This document shows, piece by piece, positions 8,577 to 17,358 of a stretch of DNA of 64,000 nucleotides (positions are counted from its first letter, which is position 1; every line of letters begins with the position of its first letter). Under the pieces are notes generated by a model that did not search any database, had not been told where the DNA came from, and was given only the letters and a program-made list of their open reading frames with translations. The stretch is from contig NZ_JBFAHM010000006.1 in the NCBI RefSeq assembly GCF_040654195.1, positions 434,001-498,000 of the forward strand, given 5' to 3'. The stretch comes from Hamadaea sp013361475 (lineage in GTDB: Bacteria; Actinomycetota; Actinomycetes; Mycobacteriales; Micromonosporaceae). A program made the position numbers and the translations under genes.

Positions 8577-8690
8577 TCAGAACACCACGTTCAGCAGGAC
8601 GGTCAGCAGGATCGACAGCCCGATCGAGACCGCGATCATGAGCAGGCAGCCCGTCGCGCCGCCGAGCGGCCGCACGTCCCAGTTCCCCAT
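8577..8690 (-). CDS. 37-residue single-helix membrane protein
   Basis: A short gene: ATG at 8688-8690, TGA at 8577-8579. The product begins MGNWDVRPLGGATGCLL and continues with one hydrophobic helix (MIAVSIGLSILLTVLLNVVF). AAGGGG lies six bases before the start. It is separated by one base from the DUF2071 gene, so translation is probably coupled. Small proteins with a WDVRPLGG-type opening and one membrane helix occur in other actinobacteria as far as I recall. The function is unknown. Confidence 0.75.
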   Translation of the reverse strand: MGNWDVRPLGGATGCLLMIAVSIGLSILLTVLLNVVF

Positions 8691-8735
8691 GCGCACCCCT
8701 TGATCCTCCCACCGGGCACCGGCCGCCGCGACCGA

Positions 8736-9683
8736 TCAGGCGCCCCCGAGGAGGTCGAGGCGTTCTTGATCCACCTTCGCCGCCTGCCGTGTGGCGGCCT
8801 CGTAACGAGACCGGAGCCGGGTGCGTACCTGGCCGACGGCGTTCACGCAGAGCTCGACGTCCATCAGGGCTTCCCGGATCTGGTCCCGCACTTTCAAGTC
8901 GGTGAATATGTTGTCGAACCAGACGTCGAGGAACCGGGTCATGCCGTCGACCGCGAGATCCGGCAGCTGGACCGGGAACGCGGACACATCGGCCAGCTCG
9001 GTCCGCAAGACCGCCAGTCGCTCGCTCGCCTGCGACGCCGCCCGCGCGGCGGCGTCGAGCCGATCGTGCTTGAGGGAGCTGCTGATCGCCCCGCCGCCGA
9101 AGAACGTGTCATAGGTGGACCACCCTGAGGCGCTGTCCAGCGACGATTTCGCCGACGCGAGCGCCTGGGCCGCGGCGTCCGCCGCGCCGATCGCCTCCAC
9201 CAACTCGGTGAGTTCGGCGTGCAGGCGTCCGCGGTCGGCCGCCAGCCGCAACAGCCGGTCACCGGGCTCGCCGCCCTGTTCCGCCAGGAAGGCCTCCTTC
9301 TCGGCAAGGATCTGCTCGTACGCGTACCGCGCGTCGCGGAGTTCGAGCAGCCGGGCCTCGGCCGCCGAATGTTCGCGGTTGACCGCGGCCAGCCTTGCCT
9401 CCGCGTCGGCGAGCTTGAACGCGGCGGCCGCGGCTTCGGCCTCCTCCCGCGCCAGCGCCTCGTCCCGGCGTCCCCGCAAAGAGGCGAGCACCGAACTCAG
9501 CGACAGCCGGCCCAGGGCGTCGACGTCCCGCTGTTCCGCCTTCGCGCGTACGCGCAACGCCGACACCTGATCACGCAACGCGCCTCGGCGTACCACCAGG
9601 TCTTTGCGACGAGCCTCGGTGACCTCATGCTCGCGCAGTGCCGCGGCGGCGGCGGTCAGCCGGTTCTGGATCTCGGTCAGCAT
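8736..9683 (-). CDS. hypothetical coiled-coil protein
   Basis: 315 residues from the ATG at 9681-9683. Residues 1-150 are Ala/Glu/Arg-rich heptads (LTAAAAALREHEVTEARR, AEARLLELRDARYAYEQ) typical of a long coiled coil. A Gly-rich block GWSTYDTFFGGGAISSSLKHD interrupts it, followed by a helical C-terminus with FLDVWFDNIFTDLKVRDQI. There is no signal peptide or membrane segment. I do not recognise the family. The conserved-looking FFGGG block between coils may be a hinge or binding site. It follows the GH64 gene but a strong hairpin separates them. Confidence 0.6.
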   Translation of the reverse strand: MLTEIQNRLTAAAAALREHEVTEARRKDLVVRRGALRDQVSALRVRAKAEQRDVDALGRLSLSSVLASLRGRRDEALAREEAEAAAAAFKLADAEARLAAVNREHSAAEARLLELRDARYAYEQILAEKEAFLAEQGGEPGDRLLRLAADRGRLHAELTELVEAIGAADAAAQALASAKSSLDSASGWSTYDTFFGGGAISSSLKHDRLDAAARAASQASERLAVLRTELADVSAFPVQLPDLAVDGMTRFLDVWFDNIFTDLKVRDQIREALMDVELCVNAVGQVRTRLRSRYEAATRQAAKVDQERLDLLGGA

Positions 9684-9720
9684 CTCGCCAGTGCAGCACC
9701 CGTACGCAAGGCCGAGGGTG

Positions 9721-9751
9721 CGCCGGGGACCGGAGTGCCCGGTCCCCGGCG
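9721..9751 (-). terminator. terminator hairpin of the GH64 gene
   Basis: CGCCGGGGACCGG and CCGGTCCCCGGCG form a perfect 13-bp stem with loop AGTGC, between the GH64 stop (9819) and the coiled-coil gene start. Confidence 0.7.
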
Positions 9752-9818
9752 TCGGCACTGGTCGCTCGAGCCGAGCGTGAGGACGGCCTGGGCCGGCCAT
9801 CAGCGTCTCAGCGGACGC

Positions 9819-11582
9819 TCACCAACCGACGGCGACCAGGAGGTACTGGGGGTTGCCGTGGGAGACGAACGACGACTGCCCTGCGTAGTCGTCGTAGGGG
9901 AACCCGTACGCGAGCCGGTCGATGGCGTGGTCGTGCCAGAACTTGGCGTAGTAGTTGGCCGGGCCGGCCTGGTAGTACAGGCTCGGCGTCGACCACTGCG
10001 ACTGCGGCAGGTGCGCCACGTGCCGGTTGAGGGCCGAGCACATGCCGGCGTCGTTGGCGAGGACGCCGGCGCAGCCGAAGATGTCGGAGGTGGGCGCGGA
10101 GACCCCGACCGAACTGGCATAGCCGGTGAAGTAGGCGGCGTTGACGCCGCCCGCCCGGAAGCTGGGGTCGCTGCCGGGCGCGATGATCCGGTAGGGCGCC
10201 TGCGTCTGCGCCAGCACCTTGAACTCCTGCGGCACCTCGTTGATGAACTTCTGGAAGGTGACCGCCCGGTCCTCGGCGAAGGTCGCCTGGTCCTCACCGA
10301 CCGCGACGTCGTACCCGTCGTGGGCGTGCAGGCGCATCGCCAGTTTGACGCCGAACGCGTCCACCCGGGTGGTGTTGCCATTGAAGACGGACGCGCCGAC
10401 GGTGAACTCGATGAAGTCGTAGTACTGGCTGGTCGGCGAGCCGAGGTAGAAGTACATCCGGCCGGCCGAGTTGACGGGCATGTCGAGGTAGGGCTGCTCG
10501 GCGATGGAGTGGGTCTGGCCGTTGAAGCTCCAGTACACCTGGCTGTCGGGGTACTTGCCGTTGGTGCGGTTGAGCACCTTGACCATCAGGACGTTGGCGG
10601 CGGGCGGGATGGTGCTGGTGTCGCCCCAGAACGAGTCGTTCGTCGGCGAGGGTGACGGCGACGAACTCGGCGACGACGTGGAGCCCGTCGTGCGGACGGT
10701 GAACTCCCACAGCGAATAGCCGTACGCGGTCGCACGTGCCGTGCCGTTGACCCGGATGTAGCGGCCCGACCCGTTCACGGTGAGCGTCTGGGTTCCGCCG
10801 GTTCCCGTCGTCGTGCTGTAGATCGTCGTCCAGGGACCGCTCCCCGAGGCCGCCACCTGCACCTGGTACGCCGTCGCGTACGCGGCTTCCCAGGCCAGCA
10901 CGACCTGGCAGACGGTCTGCGTCGAGCCGAGGTCGACCTGCAGCCACTGGGGGTCGCTGAACGCGCTCGACCAGCGCGTACCGGTGTTGCCGTCGACCGC
11001 CGCGCTCGCCGGGGTTCCGGCGTTCTCGGTCGAGGAGGCGGTGGCCGGCCGGTTGAGCGCGGCGTTGCCGGTGCCGCAGCTGGACGCGGTGAACTCGCCG
11101 TAGACCTGGAACTCCCACAGCGAATAGCCGTAGGGGGTGGCGCGGGCGGTCCCGTTCATCCGGACGTACCGGCCGGAGCCGCTTACCGTCAGGTTCTGCA
11201 CGCCACCGGTTCCGGTGGTGGTGCTGTAGATGGTCGTCCAGGGACCGCTCCCCGAGGCGGCCACCTGGACCTGGTACGCCGTCGCGTACGCCGCCTCCCA
11301 GGTCAGCGTGACCTGGCTGAGGGTCGCGGTGGCGCCGAGGTCGATCTGGATCCATTGCGGGTCGCTGAAGGCGCTCGACCAGCGCGTACCGGTGTTGCCG
11401 TCGACCGCCGCGCTCGCCGGGGTTCCGGCATTCTCGGTGGACGAGGCGGTGACGGATTTGCCTTGGGAGATCAGGGTCGGCGCGGCTCCGGCGCTCGTCG
11501 CGAGGCCGACGGCCGTCGTCAGACCGAGTACGAGGGCGAGGGAGGCGAGGAGAGCAAACGTTCTCCGAGAGCGGGCAGGCAT
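9819..11582 (-). CDS. secreted GH64 endo-beta-1,3-glucanase with two F5/8C (discoidin) domains
   Basis: 587 residues. A Sec signal (residues 1-33, ending SAGA) precedes two F5/8 type C carbohydrate-binding domains (about 36-165 and 175-302; repeated blocks WSSAFSDPQW and GYSLWEF), a Ser/Pro linker, and a GH64 thaumatin-like catalytic domain (about 325-587) with VKVLNRTNGKYPDSQVYWSF, FIEFTV and RLHAHDGYDVAVGED. GH64 enzymes cut beta-1,3-glucan, typically releasing laminaripentaose. The start ATG (11580-11582) is 61 bases from a GAGAGCGCTCTC palindrome, placing the gene in the predicted LacI regulon. The two F5/8C domains are about 85% alike, a recent duplication. Confidence 0.9.
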   Translation of the reverse strand: MPARSRRTFALLASLALVLGLTTAVGLATSAGAAPTLISQGKSVTASSTENAGTPASAAVDGNTGTRWSSAFSDPQWIQIDLGATATLSQVTLTWEAAYATAYQVQVAASGSGPWTTIYSTTTGTGGVQNLTVSGSGRYVRMNGTARATPYGYSLWEFQVYGEFTASSCGTGNAALNRPATASSTENAGTPASAAVDGNTGTRWSSAFSDPQWLQVDLGSTQTVCQVVLAWEAAYATAYQVQVAASGSGPWTTIYSTTTGTGGTQTLTVNGSGRYIRVNGTARATAYGYSLWEFTVRTTGSTSSPSSSPSPSPTNDSFWGDTSTIPPAANVLMVKVLNRTNGKYPDSQVYWSFNGQTHSIAEQPYLDMPVNSAGRMYFYLGSPTSQYYDFIEFTVGASVFNGNTTRVDAFGVKLAMRLHAHDGYDVAVGEDQATFAEDRAVTFQKFINEVPQEFKVLAQTQAPYRIIAPGSDPSFRAGGVNAAYFTGYASSVGVSAPTSDIFGCAGVLANDAGMCSALNRHVAHLPQSQWSTPSLYYQAGPANYYAKFWHDHAIDRLAYGFPYDDYAGQSSFVSHGNPQYLLVAVGW

Positions 11583-11642
11583 GAGCGGCTCCGTGGGGAC
11601 GGTGGGCAGGGCGCGGCGGTGCGCCCCGAAGGGAGACGAGTG

Positions 11643-11656
11643 GGAGAGCGCTCTCT
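11643..11656. promoter_or_regulatory. LacI-type operator upstream of GH64
   Basis: The core GAGAGCGCTCTC (11644-11655) is perfectly palindromic. It matches the other five sites of the predicted regulon (25600, 26813, 30425, 30523, 62345). It lies just downstream of a minus-strand TTGACA at 11687-11692 and a weak -10, so a bound repressor would block initiation of GH64. Confidence 0.8.
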
Positions 11657-11748
11657 CGCCATGAGACTCGCGACCATAGCCGTCGATGTCAAGACATTGA
11701 CGCGCGGCCGCACCAGATTGGCACGGCCGCGCCCCACCGGATCCGGGA

Positions 11749-11880
11749 CAACGACGCCGATCTCCCCCACAAGATCCGGGACAACGCCGCCGATCTCCCC
11801 GCAGGATCGGGACAACGCCGCCGGTCTCCCCGCAGGATCCGGGATAACGCCGCCGGTCTCCCCGCAGGATCCGGGATAAC
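11749..11880. repeat. tandem repeat, about 32-bp unit, four copies
   Basis: Units read GATCCGGGAYAACGCCGCC followed by GGTCTCCCCGCAG, with small variations. The last unit runs into GGGATAACGC, which pairs with GCGTTATCCC about 22 bases later, linking the array to palindrome family 2. The location is between the GH64 operator and the GH16 3' end. Confidence 0.75.
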
Positions 11881-11961
11881 GCTGCTTTCACCGCGATCAC
11901 AACCGCGTTATCCCGGGATTTTGCGATGATCTTGCCGGTGCCTCGGCCCGGCTGCCGGCTG

Positions 11962-13170
11962 TCAGCAGCGCCCGAGGTCCTCCCATTGAGCGGTCCATCC
12001 CGGCTCCGAACCCTGCGTCCACCAGCGAGCCCGCCACAGGTGCAGCCCGTCACCGGACGGTGGCCCGGACGGGTCGCCGTACTTGCTGCGCTCGTGGACG
12101 ACCCGGTCGCCGGTGTTGTAGACGCCTGAGATCGTCCACGCCTGGACACCCGCGCATCCGGCTGGAACCGACGTCGACGGCGAGGGAGACGCCGAGGACG
12201 ACGGCGACGCCGACGAGGAGGGCGAGGAGGACGCCGTGGCCGAAGTGGACGGCGACGGGTTGGTGCACGTGCCGGAGGAGTCGACGGTGTCGGCGAATCC
12301 CGTCCCGGCACTGCGGTACGCAGCCGCCCGCGAGACCGCGTCCGTCGGCGCGACGACCTGGTTCTTCGCGAAGTACAGCCAGTCCACCTGTTCGATGTAC
12401 TTGCTCTGCCCGCCGGTGTGCGCGGCGGTGTCGATGAACCACAGGTTGTAGTTGATCGTCATCGTCTGGCGCGGGTAGAACTTTCCACTGTGGTCGCCCA
12501 CCAGCGTCCCGTCGATGTAGTACTTCACATGGCCGCCGGCGACCTGCGCGACGAGCGTGTGCCAGCCGTCGAAGCTCTGCCGCTGCTCCGAGTGCATATT
12601 GTCGGCGTACCAGGGGTCGTTGCGGTAGGTGTACCAGGTGGTCTGGTAGTTGATCGGGCCGGTCTCGCCCCAGCCGCCGTTCGGGAGGTACTCCGAGATG
12701 TCCAGCTCGGAGTAGGTCGGGTCGAGATCGCCGTTGAGCGGGCTGATGGTGAAGAACGTCTCGTTGATGTGATCGCCGTCGTTCCCGCTGGCCGGCGCAT
12801 CGGTGAACCGGATGCGGGTGGCGTAGGTGCCCTCGAAGTAGCGCTTCTGACTGGTGTAGATCTCGGCGTGGCTGGTACCGGCGGCGGTGCCGTCGGTGGC
12901 CGAGTTCAACTGCATGATCCCCGAGGACGGGAAGGTGATGTTGGCGGCGCTCCAGGTCGCCCCGGGCACGCCCGGGCCGCCCTGGTAACTGCGCGGCACC
13001 CAGCCGTGCGCGGTCAACGCCGAGTCCGCCGACGACGTGTAGGTGAAGTCGTCGAACAGGACCCCGCAGTCGGCCGCGACGGCCGGAGTGCCCGATACCG
13101 ACAGCGCGGCGACCGCAGCCGTTGCGGTCAGCGCCGCGGCGGACAGAGCCGCCGTGAGTTTGGTGGACAT
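11962..13170 (-). CDS. secreted GH16 glucanase with C-terminal CBM5/12-like domain
   Basis: 402 residues. A Sec signal (1-33, ending AVAA) precedes a GH16 jelly-roll domain with the intact catalytic motif ELDISE near residue 160 (nucleophile and acid/base Glu), then a Ser/Pro linker (about 305-330) and a small C-terminal module with the aromatic pattern of family 5/12 binding domains (WTISGVYNTGDRV, LWRARWWTQGSEPGW). GH16 members cut beta-1,3- or mixed-linkage glucans and related polymers. GAGGAG lies six bases before the ATG. The gene begins 28 bases after the ngcG-like stop, so it may be the last gene of the amino-sugar operon. Confidence 0.85.
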   Translation of the reverse strand: MSTKLTAALSAAALTATAAVAALSVSGTPAVAADCGVLFDDFTYTSSADSALTAHGWVPRSYQGGPGVPGATWSAANITFPSSGIMQLNSATDGTAAGTSHAEIYTSQKRYFEGTYATRIRFTDAPASGNDGDHINETFFTISPLNGDLDPTYSELDISEYLPNGGWGETGPINYQTTWYTYRNDPWYADNMHSEQRQSFDGWHTLVAQVAGGHVKYYIDGTLVGDHSGKFYPRQTMTINYNLWFIDTAAHTGGQSKYIEQVDWLYFAKNQVVAPTDAVSRAAAYRSAGTGFADTVDSSGTCTNPSPSTSATASSSPSSSASPSSSASPSPSTSVPAGCAGVQAWTISGVYNTGDRVVHERSKYGDPSGPPSGDGLHLWRARWWTQGSEPGWTAQWEDLGRC

Positions 13171-13198
13171 GGTGGTCTCCTCAAAGGGGGATGAGGAA

Positions 13199-14014
13199 CT
13201 AACGGACAGCGCCGGCGGTCAGACCGGCGCGGAGGTGCCGTTGGAACGCGACGTACGCGAACAGCACGGGCAGCATCGCGATGACGAGCCCGGCGAACAG
13301 TCCGCTCCAGTCGCTGCGGTAGCCCTGGCTGACGGACAGCGCCGCCAGCCCCTGTGCCAGGACGTACCGATCGGGGTCGGGGTTGAGGACCAGCGGGAGC
13401 AGGTACTGGTTCCACAGCCCGAGGAAGTTGAAGATGCCGACGCTGACCAGCCCGGAGCGGGCCATCGGCAGCATCACGCGGGCGAAGACCCGCAGGTGGG
13501 AGCAACCGTCCAGGAACGCCGCCTCGGCGACGGCGGACGGCAGGCTGCGAAAGAACGAGTGCAGGAAGAACACCGTGAACGGCATCGCGTACGCGGTGTA
13601 GACCAGGATCAGCCCGGGATAGGTGCCCAGCAGCCCCATCTTCTGCACGACGAAGAAGAGCGGGACGAGCGCCAGGAACACCGGGAAGAACATGGACGCG
13701 ACGAAGGTGTAGTAGACGAGGCGGTTGCCCCGGAACTCATACCGGGCCAGGGTGTAGGCCACCAACGACCCCAGCGCCATGGTCAGCGCCAGAGCGCCAC
13801 CCACGACGATGAGGCTGTTCAGGAAGTATCGCCCGATGTCGGCGGCGTTCCAGGCTCGCGCCCAGTTCCCGAGGCGTATCGAGGAGGGCGGCGCCCAGGG
13901 ATCGGCCAGGATCTCCGCGTCGCTCTTCACCGAGCTCATCAGCGCCCACACGAGCGGGAACGCCGTGACGACCGCCCACGCCACCATCACGGCGTGCAGA
14001 CTGACCCGCCTCAT
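13199..14014 (-). CDS. ngcG: sugar ABC transporter permease, NgcG/MalG type
   Basis: 271 residues with six membrane helices and the EAA loop (EAAFLDGCSHLRVFARVMLP) that docks the ATPase. With the NgcE-type binding protein it should import N-acetylglucosamine/chitobiose or a related sugar. The ATG at 14012-14014 follows GGACGGTGG; a TTG lies five codons upstream. It is separated from ngcF by 248 bases containing a damaged palindrome and the N gap. No ATPase gene is nearby; such importers usually share an MsiK-type ATPase encoded elsewhere. Confidence 0.75.
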   Translation of the reverse strand: MRRVSLHAVMVAWAVVTAFPLVWALMSSVKSDAEILADPWAPPSSIRLGNWARAWNAADIGRYFLNSLIVVGGALALTMALGSLVAYTLARYEFRGNRLVYYTFVASMFFPVFLALVPLFFVVQKMGLLGTYPGLILVYTAYAMPFTVFFLHSFFRSLPSAVAEAAFLDGCSHLRVFARVMLPMARSGLVSVGIFNFLGLWNQYLLPLVLNPDPDRYVLAQGLAALSVSQGYRSDWSGLFAGLVIAMLPVLFAYVAFQRHLRAGLTAGAVR

Positions 14015-14045
14015 GCCACCACCGTCCAACGCCCGGCGACCGTCC

Positions 14046-14210
14046 GCGCTGGATCAGGGTTCGCGGTCGAATCTTGGAGCAAGAGTAGAGCCCCACAACC
14101 CAGAGACACCCGCCAAAAACCGCCCCCCCGCCCCCCACGGGGCGGCNNNNNNNNNNGGTCGCGGGGCCAATACACCCACCAAAACCCCCCCCCCAACCCT
14201 GATCCAGCGC
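14046..14210. repeat. dispersed palindrome family 1, copy 2, broken by the assembly gap
   Basis: The left arm GCGCTGGATCAGGGTTC and the inner TCGAATCTTGG are intact. The right side decays into a poor C-rich stretch before the Ns, and only AACCCTGATCCAGCGC at 14195-14210 restores the right arm. The degraded middle probably reflects low-quality contig ends at a hairpin rather than real sequence. Confidence 0.75.
14147..14156. other. assembly gap (10 N)
   Basis: Ten Ns flanked by C/G homopolymer-rich sequence, inside a copy of the dispersed palindrome. The true gap length is unknown. Confidence 0.95.
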
Positions 14211-14262
14211 GAACAAGCGGCGACCCAGCGCGAACAGGCGGCCGCATACCGGAGACAGAGAC

Positions 14263-15171
14263 TCACGCGACCTCCAACCGGTCGGTACGCCGTCCCCGCA
14301 GGGCGAGCAGGGCGACGGCCAGGGTGAGGAAGAACAACGTGACCCCCATCGCGGAGGCGTAGCCGAACTTCCCGTAGGTGAAGGCGTTGCGATACAGGCT
14401 GAGCCCGATGACCTCGGTCGCGCCGTCCGGCCCGCCGGGGCCGACCGTCATGATCTGCACGATCGCGAAGCCGTCGAGCGCTGCGATTCCCAAGTAGACG
14501 AACGCGACCCGGACGTTGTCGCGTACCAGGGGCATCGTCACCTTGCGGAAGGTCGCCCAGGCGCCCGCACCGTCGATGAGCGCCGCCTCGTAGAGCTCGC
14601 GCGGTATGGCGTCCATCGCCGCGCTGAACAGCACCATGTAGAAGCCGACCGACGACCAGACGATCACCGCCATCACGGCGGCCAGCGCCAGGTGCGGCTC
14701 GGCGAGCCAGCTGCGGGCCAGCCCACCGAGACCCAGCCCGCGCAGACTGCCGTTGAGCAGCCCGTTCGTCGGGTTGTAGACGAACTGCCACAGCACCGCG
14801 ACGATGGCCAGCGACAGCAATTGCGGGAAGAAGTAGACCACCTTGTAGAAGGAGCTTCCCCGGACGCCGTCGAGGCCCCGCCGCCCGCCGAGATGCAGCA
14901 CGCTGGCCAGGAACAGCCCGATCGCGATGGTCACGGTGGGAACGACGATCAGCATCACGGCGGTGTTGCGCAGGGCGTCGAGGAACAGCGCGTCCCCGCC
15001 GAGCCGGGCGTAGTTGCCCAGCCCGACGAAGTGCGCGCCGCCCGCGACGCCCGTCCAGTCAGTCAGCGACAGGTAGAACGCCTGCGCGTACGGCGACAGC
15101 ACGAACAAGGCGTGCAGCACCAGCGCCGGAGCCAAGGCGCCGGCGACGAACCGGAGCTTCCCGTGACGCAT
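14263..15171 (-). CDS. ngcF: sugar ABC transporter permease, NgcF/MalF type
   Basis: 302 residues, six membrane helices, EAA loop YEAALIDGAGAWATFRKVTMP. The start ATG overlaps the stop of the binding-protein gene by one base (TGATG), showing tight coupling. It is the first permease of the NgcEFG-type importer. The C-terminus (RGRRTDRLEVA) faces the cytoplasm. Confidence 0.75.
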   Translation of the reverse strand: MRHGKLRFVAGALAPALVLHALFVLSPYAQAFYLSLTDWTGVAGGAHFVGLGNYARLGGDALFLDALRNTAVMLIVVPTVTIAIGLFLASVLHLGGRRGLDGVRGSSFYKVVYFFPQLLSLAIVAVLWQFVYNPTNGLLNGSLRGLGLGGLARSWLAEPHLALAAVMAVIVWSSVGFYMVLFSAAMDAIPRELYEAALIDGAGAWATFRKVTMPLVRDNVRVAFVYLGIAALDGFAIVQIMTVGPGGPDGATEVIGLSLYRNAFTYGKFGYASAMGVTLFFLTLAVALLALRGRRTDRLEVA

Positions 15172-16586
15172 CAGCGCTGGTACTTCGTGACGCTGGAGTC
15201 CTTGGCCACCGCGTCGGCCGCCTTCTGGATGCGCTCCGCCCACGCCTGCGGCGTGATCCGCTTGTTCGCCAGCTCGCCGGTCGCGTCGTCGACCGCCTTC
15301 GCCAGAGGCGCGTACCAGGATCGGAAGCCGAAGCTGAACGCCTCCTTGCCCGCGGCGGTCACCGCGTCGCGTACCGACGAAAGCCCCGACGTGAGGGTGA
15401 GCCCGTCGGTGGCCCCGGCGATCGCGGGCAGCGTGGCGTTGGCCTCGGCGAACGCCTTCGCGGACGCCTTGGAGAAGAGGATGCGCAGGTACTCGAGGCC
15501 GCCGGCGGAGTTCTTCGCCTTGGCCGGGACGAGGTAGGACTCGCTGCTCGCGGCCTGGACCGCGGTCCCGGCCATCTTGTCGCCCGCGGTCAGCGCGGGC
15601 ACCGCGCCCATCACCATGCCGAAGTTCGCCGGCGCCACGCCCTTCTGCTCGCTCTCCAGCCACGAGCCGCACGGGATGAACGCGGCCTTGCCCTGGCACC
15701 ACGCGGCCTGCGACTCGGTGTGCGACAACGCCTCCGACCCGGCCATGATGTAGCCCTTACCGGCCAGCTCCGCGATCGCGCTCGCCGCGCCGATCAGCGC
15801 GTCGCTCTTCCAGGCGTTCGGCTCCAGGTTGTCGACCGCCTTCAGCAGATCGGTTCCGCCCGTCTTGGCGGCCATCGTCAGCAGCGGGTCGTTCAGGTAT
15901 TCGGGATACTTGCCCTGGTAGGTCCAGGGCGCGATGCCCGCGCGCTTGATCTGGTCGCACAGCGCCAGCATCTCGGTCCAGTTTTTCGGGTACGCCCATC
16001 CGTGCTGATCGAACAGGGGACGCGAGTACCACAGCCCCCACACCGTGTAGGTCAGATTGAGCGTGACCACTTTTCCGGCGAGCGTGCCGTCCTCGATCAC
16101 CCCCGGGAGCAGGGTGTCGCGGACCTTCGCCCCGGCGACGTCCCAGGCGGGCGCGTCGAGCAGCTCGGTCAGGTCGGACAGCTTGCCCGCGGCGGCCAGG
16201 GTGGGCAGGTCGAGACGGCCCGCGCCGCTGTTGTCGACCACGTCCGGCGGGGTGTCGGCGACGAAGCGGGGCTGCAGCGCCTCGCCCACGCGCTGGATGC
16301 CCTTGTGATCGATCTTCGCCTTCGGATACTTCTGGGCGTACTGGGCCTCGGCGTTCTTCGCGTAGTCGTCGCCGTAGCCGCCCTTGAAGACGACCACCTC
16401 CAAGGGTGCGTCGGGGACGACGCCCAGCGGATTCTCGGCCGTCTTCGCCCCGGTGGCGGAGCCGTTGCCGGAGTCGCCGCCCGAGGTCACGCACCCGGCC
16501 AGGGCCGGTGCGGCGACGCCGGCCAGTGCCGCCCCGAGGACGGCCCGGCGTGGAGTGCCATACTTCGTTGTGGGGATCTGAACCAT
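15171..16586 (-). CDS. ngcE: N-acetylglucosamine/diacetylchitobiose-type binding lipoprotein, NgcE-like
   Basis: 471 residues. A Tat/lipoprotein signal (RRAVLGAALAGVAAPALAGC, Cys32) precedes a family 1 solute-binding fold. The block PLEVVVFKGGYGDDYAKNAE and the following LQPRFVADTPPDVVDNSGAG are what I recall from NgcE proteins, the GlcNAc/chitobiose binders of Streptomyces. It sits between an SIS-domain gene (19 bases upstream) and two permeases. The assignment to GlcNAc rests on this similarity and on the RpiR-SIS-kinase context; the adjacent glucanases leave a beta-glucan ligand possible. Confidence 0.75.
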   Translation of the reverse strand: MVQIPTTKYGTPRRAVLGAALAGVAAPALAGCVTSGGDSGNGSATGAKTAENPLGVVPDAPLEVVVFKGGYGDDYAKNAEAQYAQKYPKAKIDHKGIQRVGEALQPRFVADTPPDVVDNSGAGRLDLPTLAAAGKLSDLTELLDAPAWDVAGAKVRDTLLPGVIEDGTLAGKVVTLNLTYTVWGLWYSRPLFDQHGWAYPKNWTEMLALCDQIKRAGIAPWTYQGKYPEYLNDPLLTMAAKTGGTDLLKAVDNLEPNAWKSDALIGAASAIAELAGKGYIMAGSEALSHTESQAAWCQGKAAFIPCGSWLESEQKGVAPANFGMVMGAVPALTAGDKMAGTAVQAASSESYLVPAKAKNSAGGLEYLRILFSKASAKAFAEANATLPAIAGATDGLTLTSGLSSVRDAVTAAGKEAFSFGFRSWYAPLAKAVDDATGELANKRITPQAWAERIQKAADAVAKDSSVTKYQR

Positions 16587-16605
16587 CGCAGCGGTTCTCT
16601 TTCTC

Positions 16606-17358
16606 CTAAGCGGTACGCCGGATGCGCCCGGCGTACCGCGCCTCTGTCTGAGCGTTGTGTTCGCGCCCGCCGGGCACGTTGTCGGACAGGTAGACCGGCG
16701 GGGTGATCCCGGCGTCGAGCAGCCGGGCGACTACGTCGGCGACGAGCTGTTGCGCCAGCAGCGCCGCCGTGATCGAGGAGACGGCGCCCACGCTGCCGCC
16801 CCCGGGCAGGGGCAGCGCGGCGTCGCCGTAGGGTGCGCCGTTGTCGAGGACGACGTCGGCGAGGTCGAGCAGCTTCTCGCCGGAGGGATGCCTGGAGTCG
16901 ACGCCGGAGCTGTGGGCCAGCGAGGTGATGGCGATCAGCGGATGCCCGGCCGCCTTGACGACCCGGGCCAGTTCGACCACCGAGCCGTTGACCCCGGAGT
17001 TGCTGGCGAGGACGAACGCGTCGTCCGGCCCGACCGGGGCCAAGTCGTAGAGTCGCTGGGCGATCGTGTGATCGCGTTCGAGCCCCGGATCGGCCAGGAT
17101 CGTGGCCGGTTCGCCGCCGTAGTGGACGAGGTCGCGCAGGGCGATCCGATTCGTGGGGACCAGTCCCCCGGCACGGCCGGCGATCTCCATCGCCAGCGCC
17201 TCGGAGTGCCCGCAGCCGAAGGCCTGGATCACCCCGCCCTTGCGGACGCAGTCGGCCAGCAATCCGGCCGCCGCCGCCAGCCGAGCGGGCTGGCCGGTGC
17301 CGACTCGATCGATCGCCTCCCGGATGACGCTGAGATAGTCAGCGCTGCTGATAGTCAC
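16606..17358 (-). CDS. SIS-domain sugar-phosphate protein
   Basis: 250 residues. The SIS core shows VIQAFGCGHSEALAMEIAGR and VLASNSGVNGSVVELARVVK, binding sites for phosphosugars. Homologues lie beside amino-sugar importers in actinobacteria, and one in Streptomyces (NagS, from memory) acts on GlcNAc-6-phosphate. A role in amino-sugar phosphate conversion is therefore likely but not proven. The GTG start (17356-17358) overlaps the rpiR stop (GTGA). Confidence 0.75.
   Translation of the reverse strand: MTISSADYLSVIREAIDRVGTGQPARLAAAAGLLADCVRKGGVIQAFGCGHSEALAMEIAGRAGGLVPTNRIALRDLVHYGGEPATILADPGLERDHTIAQRLYDLAPVGPDDAFVLASNSGVNGSVVELARVVKAAGHPLIAITSLAHSSGVDSRHPSGEKLLDLADVVLDNGAPYGDAALPLPGGGSVGAVSSITAALLAQQLVADVVARLLDAGITPPVYLSDNVPGGREHNAQTEARYAGRIRRTA

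Larger units (their letters stand above)
11583..11961. other. 379-bp intergenic region: operator, promoter and tandem repeats
   Basis: This gap holds the GH64 promoter and LacI-type operator (11643-11692), a tandem array of about 32-bp units (11749-11880) and a hairpin built from GCGTTATCC halves. The open frames through it encode only the repeat and look non-coding. Confidence 0.7.

Noticed and set aside
11749..11880. 32-bp tandem units as a CRISPR array
   Set aside because: Units are adjacent with no spacers and no cas genes are in the window.
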